From positions 1,299,066 to 1,323,391 of the forward strand of contig WELB01000009.1 of assembly GCA_009602725.1 (NCBI GenBank): a DNA stretch of 24,326 bases. The letters are read 5' to 3'. Origin of the DNA: Spirogloea muscicola (Eukaryota > Streptophyta > Zygnematophyceae > Spirogloeales > Spirogloeaceae). The first letter of the stretch is position 1; every line of letters starts with the position of its first letter. Below, piece after piece: positions 1-9,217 of this stretch. The translations under genes and the position numbers were made by a program. The notes under the pieces were generated by a model. It made no database searches, had not been told where the DNA came from, and worked only from the letters and a program-made list of their open reading frames with translations.

Positions 1-230
1 CCTTACCGGCGCTTGCAGAGCGGGCAGCGGGACTCGATGCGAGCCCAGCGCAGCGCGCAGGGCAGGCAGAACACGTGCGCGCAGCAGTCAAGCTCGCCGC
101 GGCCGCCGCCGCCGCTGCCATCGCCGCCGCCGCCGCCGCCGCCGCCGCGGCGGGGAGATCGGCCGGCGCGGCGCTGCCTGGCGCCCGCACTCGGGCCTGC
201 CGTCGGCCACCGTCTGGTTGGACTTGGCAC
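1..230 (-). CDS. RING-finger protein exon (PHD/RING type), partial
   Basis: The minus-strand frame encodes the second half of a C3HC4-type RING: LDCCAHVFCLPCALRW followed by ESRCPLCKRR. It reads closest to plant proteins that combine PHD and RING fingers, which are usually E3 ubiquitin ligases or chromatin readers. The exon ends at position 7, where a strong GTAAGG donor (6-1) splits an Arg codon. The family continues with R-F there, so the rest of the gene lies left of the window. Upstream in frame is a Gly-rich run from GGC repeats, then a stop near 240 and no ATG. An upstream exon must therefore exist. A plausible acceptor is the CAG just before 114. The first CxxC zinc-ligand pair expected before LDCC was not found on the minus strand up to about 1000. 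The partial RING is clear; exact function is inferred. Confidence 0.6.
95..152. repeat. GCC/GGC trinucleotide tract
   Basis: Imperfect (CCG)n run with two short interruptions. It lies just upstream of the RING motif in the minus-strand gene, either as a poly-Gly coding stretch or at the end of an intron. Similar GC-rich triplet runs occur at the starts of other genes in this window. Confidence 0.85.
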
Positions 231-248
231 GGGGTCTTAGTGAGGCTC

Positions 249-300
249 CCATCGACGCCTTGCGCGGCACCGTCCCATCGACGCCTTGCACGGCACCGTC
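249..300. repeat. 26-bp tandem duplication between divergent genes
   Basis: Two back-to-back 26-bp units (249-274 and 275-300) beginning CCATCGACGCCTTGC differ at a single base, G264 versus A290. They lie between the minus-strand RING exon and the ATG of the plus-strand AFG1-type gene, so they fall in the likely shared promoter or 5' leader region. The function is unknown. Confidence 0.9.
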
Positions 301-370
301 AGCGGGAGCTGCGGGCCCGGGGCCGAGCCGTCGTCGCAGGTCCCGCTAGGGAAGGCACCGGCCTGGCCTT

Positions 371-3300
371 ATGAAGGCGCTGGCGCGGGCGCTCGCCAAG
401 CCCGGGAAGCGCTTGCGTCAGGGAGTCGAGGCCACAGCTGAGAGCAGGATTCTGGCGGAGCGCAGCAGCCTGCCTGCCTGCGCGAGGGATCAATCGGAGA
501 TCCTCGAGCCATCGCCAACGCCGACTCATGGCCTCCACGTTGCGCCTGCGAGCACGCCGGCTGGAGATTGGATGCGCACCACCTGGCAAACCTGTGTTAG
601 GGGTGTCCATTCTGAAAGTGTAACACGAGTCATCTTGCCACAGAATAGTTGGCAGGCTGGCGGCTATCTGCATGGGCAGGGTGAGATACTCTCTTTTAGA
701 CTCCTCTTATTAGCGACTCAATCATGGTGTACATGCTTTACATGCACTCTGATTTCGCTATGTGGTTTTGATACTTCTTCTGCTCTAGGTGCATGTACAT
801 TGGCTAAGTCGTTGCAATGGCTGAAACGAACAAGGCCACGTCTGCCTGACAGCGTCGGCTTCAGCAGACGAGATTGAGGATGCTGGCGAGAAGGCTGGAC
901 CTCTGGCAGCTTATCACCGAAAGGTTGAAGCAGGCACGTTGAAACCAGGAGATGAGCACCAGGTTGGGTTGTGACAAGGCATATCAAGTATTTTCTTCCT
1001 GTCTGCTAGCTGCTACACCATTCTATCAAGTCTGCCTGGGGGCATAGGCCTCTGCCACCCTGCTACATTTGTGTATGTAGTGGAGTGCAGATGTCAGAGT
1101 GACAGATTTTGGAGTGGTGTGGTCAGTGAATTTCACAGGACTCCCTATAACTCTGCTTTCATTGAGCTTGACGATCTGGTATCTGCGAAATATTACACAG
1201 GTGGCAACGCTGGAGGTTCTGCAGCAGCTGTATGATGACCTAATGAGAAATATGAGCTCAAGGCAAGGCAGGTGCGAGCTGGGCAAACAACTCTAGCAGA
1301 GTACCCAGGCAGTGGTTGCACTTCTCAAGTTGGCTAGCTTTGTATAGAGTGCTCATTGTTATGCTTTTGCACTTAGGGCCTTGAAGCCTTGCTAAGCAAA
1401 GCTTTAAGCCTCGCCGAGCAACAAACTCTTTCTGGTTGTCATCAATTTTCACATAGGCTTAGATATTTGGTCCTTTATATAATGCCGAATGTGCACATCC
1501 TGGGGCCTGGAAGCGCTAGGAAATTTTCGTGCTTACTGATGCAAGATCTATGATCACCACCATATCAGCAGAAGAATTGCAGAAGCCTGCAGTGAGAGTT
1601 TGTGGAAGTGCCTCACATTTGGGCTCTTTGGGTCCAGGGATGGAGGCTTTTGGTCCCATTTCTTACCGCGGCCTCACTCCAGCTCAAGCAGGGGTCTGTA
1701 CCTCTACGGCGGCGTTGGCACCGGCAAGACCATGCTTATGGACATGTTTTACAATGAACTGTGAGCAGAGTGACAGAACTGCTCGTGACTTTGCCCTCTG
1801 TCAGTGAGGGGGGATGGCACGAAGTACCTTGAACGTACACTGAAAGCTTGCATTGTAAGCTTTGCTCTCCTTTTGCAGCATTTCTCATGATTTCACCTTC
1901 CTATGCAGGCCTGATGGAATCTCGAAGCGGAGGGTACATTTTCACGACTTCATGCTTGATGTACATGGTCGATTGAAGGTACTGCAGAGAGAGCACACAA
2001 AGTCCTCGAAGTGACAAAAATCCATAACGTACTTGCAAATTCTGATGTGTAGCACTGTCTATCATTGTATCTGTCCAGAGCTGACAAATCCTTATGCTTT
2101 GAGTTCGCAGCAATACAAGGGAACTCCAGACCCCTTGGAAGCTGTTGCTACTGCTGTTGTCAAGGAGAGCTCCCTCCTGTGTTTGGATGAGTTCATGGTA
2201 TGCTTGACTGCTGTTGTCAGGAGCGTTGCATTGCCCCACGAATTCATCAGAATGCTGTTGCAGTCGACTGTATGCTCTTGGGGCTGTGGAGGATCTTCAT
2301 GAATCAGACTCAATAGATCAGGCAGTCGCTTGGCTGGAGTCTGCTTCGAATTGCAGACTACATGGCCACCAGCAGGGTTGGGCTCTACTGTGCCATAATA
2401 CTTGCTTTGACACTTGTGCAGGTCACTGATGTTGCTGACGCAATGATACTGACCCGACTATTTAAGCAGTTGTTTGCTAAAGGCCTGGTGAGTGTCAAGC
2501 TAGGCAGAGTGCACACTGCAAAAGCAAAGTTGCTAATCGCAAGCCTTAAAAGCCTTTGAGACTCGTCTGTCCTCGTCAAAGATTCTGAAGCTGTATTCTT
2601 GAGTTTCTGTGTACATCACCTGCAGCATTCCTAATCCGCAGGTTCTCATATCAACGTCAAATAGGCCGCCAGATAGCCTATATGAAGGTGGCCTGCAAAG
2701 AGCGCTTTTCATGCCATTCATTGATCTGCTCAAGGTATACTGCTTTGTACCCCTTATTGCATCTTCAGCCCAGCTTCTATGCTCTACAATTCCTGTACCA
2801 GGTCTTCTTGGTAAGCACTTAGAAGCAAATGTTGCATGAATTCCAGTGGGTGAGTAAACTGAGAATCAGTCGCTGTGTAGTATGCTGGCAGGTGCCATGC
2901 ATGAACAGCTAACACTCAAGGCTTGATCTCGCAGACCCGATGTGTCGTCCACGGAATTGGATCTACCACGGATTACAGGCGTCTTAGTGAGGTATCCATC
3001 TTGCTATCCTTCCAGGAGATTATGTGCCTCTATGGGTGCTCAGTCACCCGTCATGCTAGCTGACCATATATGTCTCAGATCAAGGTTCGTTTTTTGGTGC
3101 TTGTAGATGGAGCATGGACTTTACTTCATTGGCGAAGATGGTGACAGATTACTTCAGAGCAAGTTTCGGATGTGCACGGATGGGGGCTTGGCATCTCCTA
3201 CATCAGTGGAGGTTGTCATGGGCCGTAAGCTGCAGGTGTGCAATTATGAGCCCACTGTATACTTTGTGATGTGACATCGATGAGTGCCAAACAAACCTCC

Positions 3301-4535
3301 CAGAAAACGGTGAAGGAGGGACCTCTGCTTGCTATCTAGTGCCTTAGGGGTTGTTTCTAATTGAGATGCATAGGCCAGCAGAAGAGGGCTTGTAGCTTGA
3401 ATTCCTAATTAACTTTGTGTATTATGCTCTTCTGTTGCAGGTTCCATTTGCTGTAAATGGAGGTGCCTACTATCAATTTCACGAGCTTTGTGAGCTGCCC
3501 CTTGGAGCTGCTGACTACTCTGCTCTTTGTAGTGAGTGAAGAAGCTTCTGAAACTCCGGTCTTGCTTGATTGGACTGTCAACAGAAGTCGTGCTCCTATC
3601 AAGGATGCCACATTGAGTTCCTTAACCACTTACTGCTAGTGATGTTGCGCAGAGAATTTTCACACTGTGGCGGTAGAAGGTGTCCCGGCATTTGGTGCCT
3701 CAAATCGAACGGCGGCGTACAGATTTGTTACCCTTATTGATGTGAGAGCTCATCCTGTTCCAACCTTGTGTCATACAAGCCACACCTTGTACCCAAAATG
3801 GCCATGTCATCCAGTCACTAGTCTGTCATTCAGTCATTTGTCAGCTGATTGGAGCTGCACTTGCTGTTGTGGCATGGTAGCATGGCTGGCATGCGAAAAA
3901 GAAGTGAATTGCTGCAGAGAGATTTTCCTCCCTGCTCATAATCTGCAGTGGTCAGCATCCACTCTGAGAATAATTGCAAGCACAATCAAGCTTGAAAGGC
4001 ACTAGTGCAGTTCAGTCCCCTGATCAATTTTTTGCTCATCATTAGAGCTAGTAATGTTGCAGGTCATATACGAGCACAGGACTCGCTTCATATGCTCGGC
4101 TGAGGCCAACCCCATCAAGCTTCTTGAGCGGGTGGTGACGAGGGCAGATGCTCCAAGGAGGACATCGAGTCGATCGAACAGGAGCGACCCTGCGGACATC
4201 TGCGTTGACGACGAGCTCGGTTTTGCTAAGGAGCGGACAATTAGCAGGTGCGCTGTTGTTTTATGCCACCTCCTTGAAGTGGCAGGTCATCATGAATATC
4301 TGACTTTCTGTAATGAATACAGAATATGGAGATTCTGATAAGCCATCAGCAATAAGCACTGCCTTCAAACCTGTTTTTCGAAGGACTTCGGATTTAATAT
4401 CAAGGTACATGCACTCCTCATACCCAATTTCTCCTTGCCAGGATCACGGAGATGCAGACGCCGGCGTACGAGGCTGCTCATCTCGAGCACTGGCCTTCTC
4501 GCCAAGCGAAGCCCCCACTGTCACACCCACAGTGA
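371..4535 (+). CDS. AFG1: AFG1/LACE1-type mitochondrial AAA ATPase
   Basis: AFG1-like ATPases sit at the mitochondrial inner membrane and act in protein quality control. Deduced exons: 371-680, 865-962, 1201-1271, 1572-1760, 1909-1978, 2111-2197, 2422-2487, 2642-2734, 2935-2991, 3107-3235, 3441-3531, 3653-3741, 4063-4247, 4442-4535. They total 1,629 nt (542 residues) with all phases matching. Family landmarks in order: [20 protein letters not shown], Walker A GGVGTGKT (Lys212), [14 protein letters not shown], Walker B LLCLDEF (Asp272/Glu273) then [15 protein letters not shown] sensor region (Asn304), [27 protein letters not shown], and C-terminal RTISR-ITEMQ. Exon 1 is least certain: its first 20 residues are Arg/Lys-rich with no acidic residue, as in a mitochondrial targeting peptide, and its phase fits exon 2. 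Length is close to animal and plant homologues. It diverges from the RING gene and converges on the S28 peptidase gene. Confidence 0.9.
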
Positions 4536-5147
4536 CCCATTGCCTTTGAGAGTAGCAGCTGTTTTTCCTCCTTCCAGCCTGCTTAATTCGTGGCTTCATT
4601 GCCACTTAGGGCGTTGAGCAATTAGCTCCGCTGCCATTACATGGATAACAGCTCGAAAGGGAGACCGCACATGCTACTGGCCCTCGTTGACATCCACTCT
4701 TCACCCTTGGAATGTGTTTAATTGTACTCCATGATACTATAGTACATTACGGCCAACTTGGTTTTCTTCAGACTGGTGTATGTGGATGTGGACCACTTAC
4801 TGGAGGTGCAGGGCATTGATCTGATTTCAAATTTTGAGGTTGTTCTAGTCAATCTAGCAGTGCTGGGCATGGCATCCACAGAGGCCATGCCACTGATCGC
4901 CAGCTGCCACTTCTGTGAGCACTTGTGGCAGGTGGAAATCTACATTCTCATACCCACGGCATTGGTTGCAAGGCATGTCCAGAGCAGGTTGCTGTGATGG
5001 CGGGCTTCATCACCAGAGAAGCCAAGGCGGATGGTGAACACCTCAACAAACCCCCAAGCTCTGGCATTGTTGTTACTTCTGGACTGCTTACTTTTGCCCA
5101 GAGTGCAGAGGCTCCACGTATCAAGGGACTCAGGGTCGACTTGCGGC
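4536..5147. other. Intergenic interval between convergent genes
   Basis: This 612-bp stretch lies between the stop codons of the AFG1-type gene and the S28 peptidase gene, so it should hold both 3' UTRs. On the plus strand a frame from about 4925 stays open past 5148 and includes HSHTHGIGCKACPEQV, but it runs over the last S28 exon on the other strand and matches no family I know. The minus strand has a TGTAA, the usual green-algal polyadenylation signal, at 4641-4637, about 500 bp past the S28 stop. No gene is called here. Confidence 0.6.
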
Positions 5148-8100
5148 CTAAGCGACCTTCGCCAGTGTTGCGGAGTTCCTCAGCCACTCTGCGTCAGCCC
5201 GGGCGAAAGCGTCCAGCCAACCCTGGATGATGCGGCACTCGGCTTCCCGCTGCCTCCGGACGGATGGCGGGTCGTCTGGCGTGCTCGCACGCAGGTCCAG
5301 GTGATGCGCGCCTGCAGTAGGATTGTAAAATAAGATCAGGTAAAGATGAGGTGCAGACTCCCAGCCTCTAAGAAGTTGCATATTTCACATCTTATTCGCA
5401 GCGCGATAATTCAGCGCAGTTTCACTGTGAGCACGTCATCTGACGTGCTCACACTGCTTTCAGGGTTCTCAGACAGGGGCTGTGTACATGACACGTCAGA
5501 ACCCGGTGGCAGCGGCCAGGCTCACCGTCAGAAATGGTGAGAGCCACAACTGACCGGGATATGTTCTCCAATACCCTGCAGAAAGAGATGTAGTACTCAA
5601 GTCAACGTGCTGAGCACCATGATTACAGCATCAGGACTATTCAATAGCTCCGAAATTCGGTAAAAGGGGTGTGATGCTCAGAAAGTCAGAGTTGCCGAGT
5701 CTGTGGCGGAGTCCTTGGATATGAATCAAGGCCATTCTGTCAGGTGCAGCAGAGGCACGTGGAATGTTACCCGCCACCGCTCCAGGGGTCCAGGAGGCCA
5801 TTGGAGAAGATAATATTGCTTGCAAAGTCGCGCAGCGTTCGCTTGATATCCTGCGTTCACTAGCAAGCCGTGGATGTGAATCAAGTGAAGCAGCAGCAGG
5901 TTACAACGACTGAAGGCTAAATTCACATCACAAACTTGTGCAGCTAAAACATTAAGCTCAACGTGAGACCCTGAAGGCCACAGATCAGGTAGGCCCATTA
6001 CGGCCACTGCACTGGAAGGACTGCATACCCTGCCACCAAATTCGGTAGGGATCCAGTCTGGCCTCGGCCGGACGCCAAATTGACTGACACATCGGTCCAC
6101 ATAGGCACTTGGGTCCCAGCGAAAGGGTGGGAACATGCTGTTGCTTGCATTGCTGGCCATGGGCATCACCATCTCAGTGCACGCCTGAGACAACACAGCC
6201 AGTGCAGCAATCAGATGGATCTTGGTCAGCCCCAGGGATTAGACTTTAGGACCTCAATCAGATTGGTCTGTGACCCAGGGCTAGCAACATTTGCACAGCT
6301 ATGGCGTACAATAGAGGGGAAACCACAGCTTGTCCAGGCCTTAGACTCCGTCTAAGCTGGGTGCTATTAGAGTAAAGAGCAGCTGGTCAGGCTCTGACAT
6401 GGACTTGAGACGTCCTCAGATAACCAACATGTAGCTTTTGAAAGGCCAGGAGTCATCTCAAGATCGCAAGCCATTCTTGGGTATTTAAGTCTTGGCTTCG
6501 GCACAGCACCCAGCAGCTTGCACTGGAGAGCTTGCACAAGCAACTGTATACATTGCAGGTGGCAGAGAACGCGCAAGGATCGCAAACAGGGATGGTGCAA
6601 CTCACCTGGTAGTCCCACCCGCTCATTCCATGCGGATCATCTCCTGGTGCGAAGCAAGCGGCTGCCCCAGTGTGATTGTAGTAAACACTCACACCTTTGA
6701 ACACACGCTCCAGTATGGAGCTCTTGCCCTGCAGCCCGTCCATGGCTCTGCACACCTGCATGCATCACGCGAGCACACGGTTGATGGGGCGGGGAGGAGT
6801 GTGAGAGCGAGAAGAAGCGAGAAGGAAAGCACCAACTTGAGCAAGTGCTTAGGGACTCAAAAGCTGGCAGCTGCAGGCGAGCTCTTACAAACATGCAAGG
6901 CAGACTCTGATACCGACGATCTCAAGTTGTGAAGATATCTTTGCGGGCTTCCAACTGATACGGAACGTCAACAGCAATAGCAACAGCCGAGGCGGACAGT
7001 CTACTGCTGGTAGCCTGCATGACCTCGCGGATCGGGTAGGCGGGTAGCGGCATCATGAAGCTTGCAGACACAGGGTAGTCGACCATGGCGAGGAATGAGT
7101 ATGCCTCCTCCAGCCAGTTCTTGAGCTCCTCAGTCGAGTTGAGATCGCTGCCAGCGGCAGTAAGCAGCAGACATCAACCAGCAGGCGGGTCACAAGATAT
7201 GGTCCCATATGCATGATGCAGACTGTTCGGTTGTAAGACATACAATTCAACACCTAAGCATGGTACGTGAACCTTCAGCATAAGAGCCTAAGCAATATTG
7301 GTGCAAGCATGGAGGCGCCCACCAGCGGACCTGCAGAGGTGGAAGGTGCGGCGGAGGTCCTGCAGGCCATCCCGGGAGCTCCCAACATCGTCAATGACCG
7401 CCCAGGACTGGCGAATATCTTGGAAGCACGTCTCGCTCTCTCGCTGCCCACCAAATGCAAAAGAGGCAGGGGTCAGGGCCCGCTCTTACATTCATTTTCT
7501 CTATCTGTGGAGGTGGGGGTAACCTTAGTGGGTTGACCAAGTTCTAAGTCACAACTTGCAATTTCATGTTGTGGGATCACTCTGTGCCATAAATGGGTCG
7601 CACCATGAAGTCTTCAGAGACGATGCGGTAGAACGTGTCGGGTGGCACAAAGTCCTCAAACTGCAGTATGGGCGCGGACGATGCCAGCGCGCCGGCAGCG
7701 ACGTGTGGGTACTTGAGCCGGAACCATGCTGCCAACACTGCCAGGTATCGGCATGAAAAACATGGCGTCCCAGGGTCAGAGTGCAAAATTGGACGTGAAT
7801 TTGATTGTAATGCAGACTACACATAGGGCATCGCATGTGACAGTAACATAGGGCACTTGGTTTTGCAAGTGCCTGCCCATGAAGGTCTGAGTAGTTCTGT
7901 TGAATTTAGCTTCACAATCAAACATCTCATTACCACATAGTCACCAAGAACCCTGACTATGGACGCTTCACTACACCAAGACTGAATGTAACCCGCATCA
8001 ACGCTTAATGCAGGGCTGCTTTTATGCAGGGCGACTGTGCCTGGCGGCTGTGGCATAAGCAATAAAGGCATCGGCTGAGTGATGAGGCTCGCAAGCTTAC

Positions 8101-8873
8101 TCCCGCCATAGGAGCCGCCGAAGACAACCACCGGGCTCGCCTGCGCCGACAAGTTGGCCTTGAGGTTTGTGACAAGCGCAGCGAGGTCGGCAAGCGCCTG
8201 CTCCGCCGTAAGGAATGCAAGACTTTCACCGCCAGCTCCCCGCATGGCTGCCTCCGGTACGGACTTGCCATAGTAGCGGTGCTGCAAGCAGTCCCGACAG
8301 GAATCACAGCAGAACCCAACTGAAAATGAATTTCAGCTTCTGCTGACGCTTAACGGTAGACGAACTGAAATGCTTCACTGGGCGGTACGCAATTGTCGCA
8401 ACTAGCATGGCACGCGGTTATTGCCATCATTGATGACTTCCTAATCTGGAGTACTCATCAGTCCCGGCCGCAGTGGGGATGGCGTGCACCTCCGGGAAGA
8501 CGAGCAGCGCCCCAAAGCGCGGCGCAATCTCCCACATGAAGCCCGTGTTCTCGGCGAACCACGCGACGTCGCCTTCGTTGCCGCAGTAGACGAAGATGGG
8601 CTCGCCGGCGCCGCCCCAATCGCCATCGTTCAGAAGGTACCTCTGGCGGAAGGTGGCGTCGGAGCCGAAGCTGAAGTGGTCCAGCGTCTGCTCGTAGAAG
8701 CGCTCAGTCCAGTTGTATCGCCGCTGCAAAGCCGAAGCGGCAACTGCCACCGCCGCCGCCGCTTGGGTTTGATGGGGAAACCTCGGCGCCGCCGCAGTAG
8801 CTACTGCAGCTACACCGGCAGCGACGACCAAGGCCAAAATTTGGCGCCACGGCCTGTGCTTGTTTGCTGCCAT
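5148..8873 (-). CDS. S28 serine carboxypeptidase (Pro-X carboxypeptidase-like)
   Basis: S28 peptidases remove residues after proline in lysosomes, vacuoles or outside the cell. Exons in transcript order: 8873-8490, 8281-8101, 7737-7604, 7443-7331, 7147-7024, 6755-6606, 6184-6029, 5850-5771, 5575-5526, 5311-5148. They total 1,536 nt (511 residues, normal for the family), and every junction is GT..AG with matching phase. A signal peptide is visible: basic KHRPWRQ, then [18 protein letters not shown]. Family motifs follow: [36 protein letters not shown], nucleophile GGSYGG (Ser185) continuing [47 protein letters not shown] (catalytic Asp435) and DGAHHLDLR (catalytic His460 or 461). ATG 8873 starts the signal peptide. 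The gene is complete with the full triad, so it should be active. Its substrate cannot be read from sequence. Confidence 0.95.
5426..5453. repeat. Perfect inverted repeat, 13-bp arms, in S28 intron 9
   Basis: The arms TGTGAGCACGTCA (5426-5438) and TGACGTGCTCACA (5441-5453) are exact reverse complements separated by TC. They lie inside intron 9 of the S28 gene (5525-5312). Each arm contains TGACGTG, an ACGT-core sequence of the kind bound by bZIP factors in plants. The structure could be a hairpin in RNA or a paired binding site in DNA; neither is shown. Confidence 0.9.
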
Positions 8874-9217
8874 GGCGGCCTTCCGTGCAGCACTGGCTCC
8901 AGTTCTCTGGGCTTTAAGGATGCACAGTTCAGAATGGTAGGGGTCTAGGGTGTGGAATTGAGCGGGTTTAGGGTTTAGGGTTTAGCTGCTGGCTGCGACT
9001 GCGACATAGGCCAGTGGCGAGACTGAAGAAGCAATGGCCGCAGCCCACTGCCGCAGTCACTGCCGTTGCAAACGCCCCGCAATTCTGCTTCGCTCACGAC
9101 GAGGCCACCGCTGCCGCCTTGTGGCAGACTTCAGCCTTGTTATGGCCGCCGTCGTATCTGCTCCACCAGCCTGTCGCCCAACTTGCTAATGACTTCCTCG
9201 TTCCTGAGGCGGCTTGA
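8874..9217. promoter_or_regulatory. GC-rich upstream region of the S28 gene
   Basis: The high GC of S28 exon 1 continues about 340 bp upstream of its ATG and then stops. The region holds the telomere-like tract at 8964-8984. On the plus strand one frame is open to 9217 but has no ATG, and another begins at ATG 9033 and reads about 40 residues to a possible GTATCT donor. On the minus strand a short frame ends with a run including EEVISKLGDRLVEQIRRRP and a TAA at 9142-9140. Either strand could hold the end of a neighbouring gene. I call it the likely promoter region only. Confidence 0.45.
8964..8984 (+). repeat. Telomere-like TTTAGGG tract upstream of S28 gene
   Basis: Three tandem copies of the plant-type telomere unit (GGGTTTA) lie 91-111 bp upstream of the S28 ATG. 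In transcript orientation of that gene they read TAAACCC, resembling the 'telo box' AAACCCTA found in many plant promoters. It may instead be a small interstitial telomeric insertion. Confidence 0.85.

Noticed and set aside
299-673. 124-residue minus-strand frame opposite the AFG1 first exon
   Set aside because: Arg-rich with no motif. It is opposite an exon whose phase and targeting-peptide character fit the AFG1 gene.
4925-5230. 101-residue plus-strand frame with GCKACPEQV
   Set aside because: It runs antisense into the last S28 exon, has no recognisable domain, and lies in the 3' UTR interval.
5726-6196. Long minus-strand frame through S28 exon 7 and beyond
   Set aside because: Only 6184-6029 matches the family. 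The rest is intron 7 read-through, although part resembles exon 8 and is reported as a finding.
9014-9217. Plus-strand frame in the GC-rich region upstream of S28
   Set aside because: It has no ATG in frame, no family motif, and lies in a GC-rich stretch where all frames tend to stay open.
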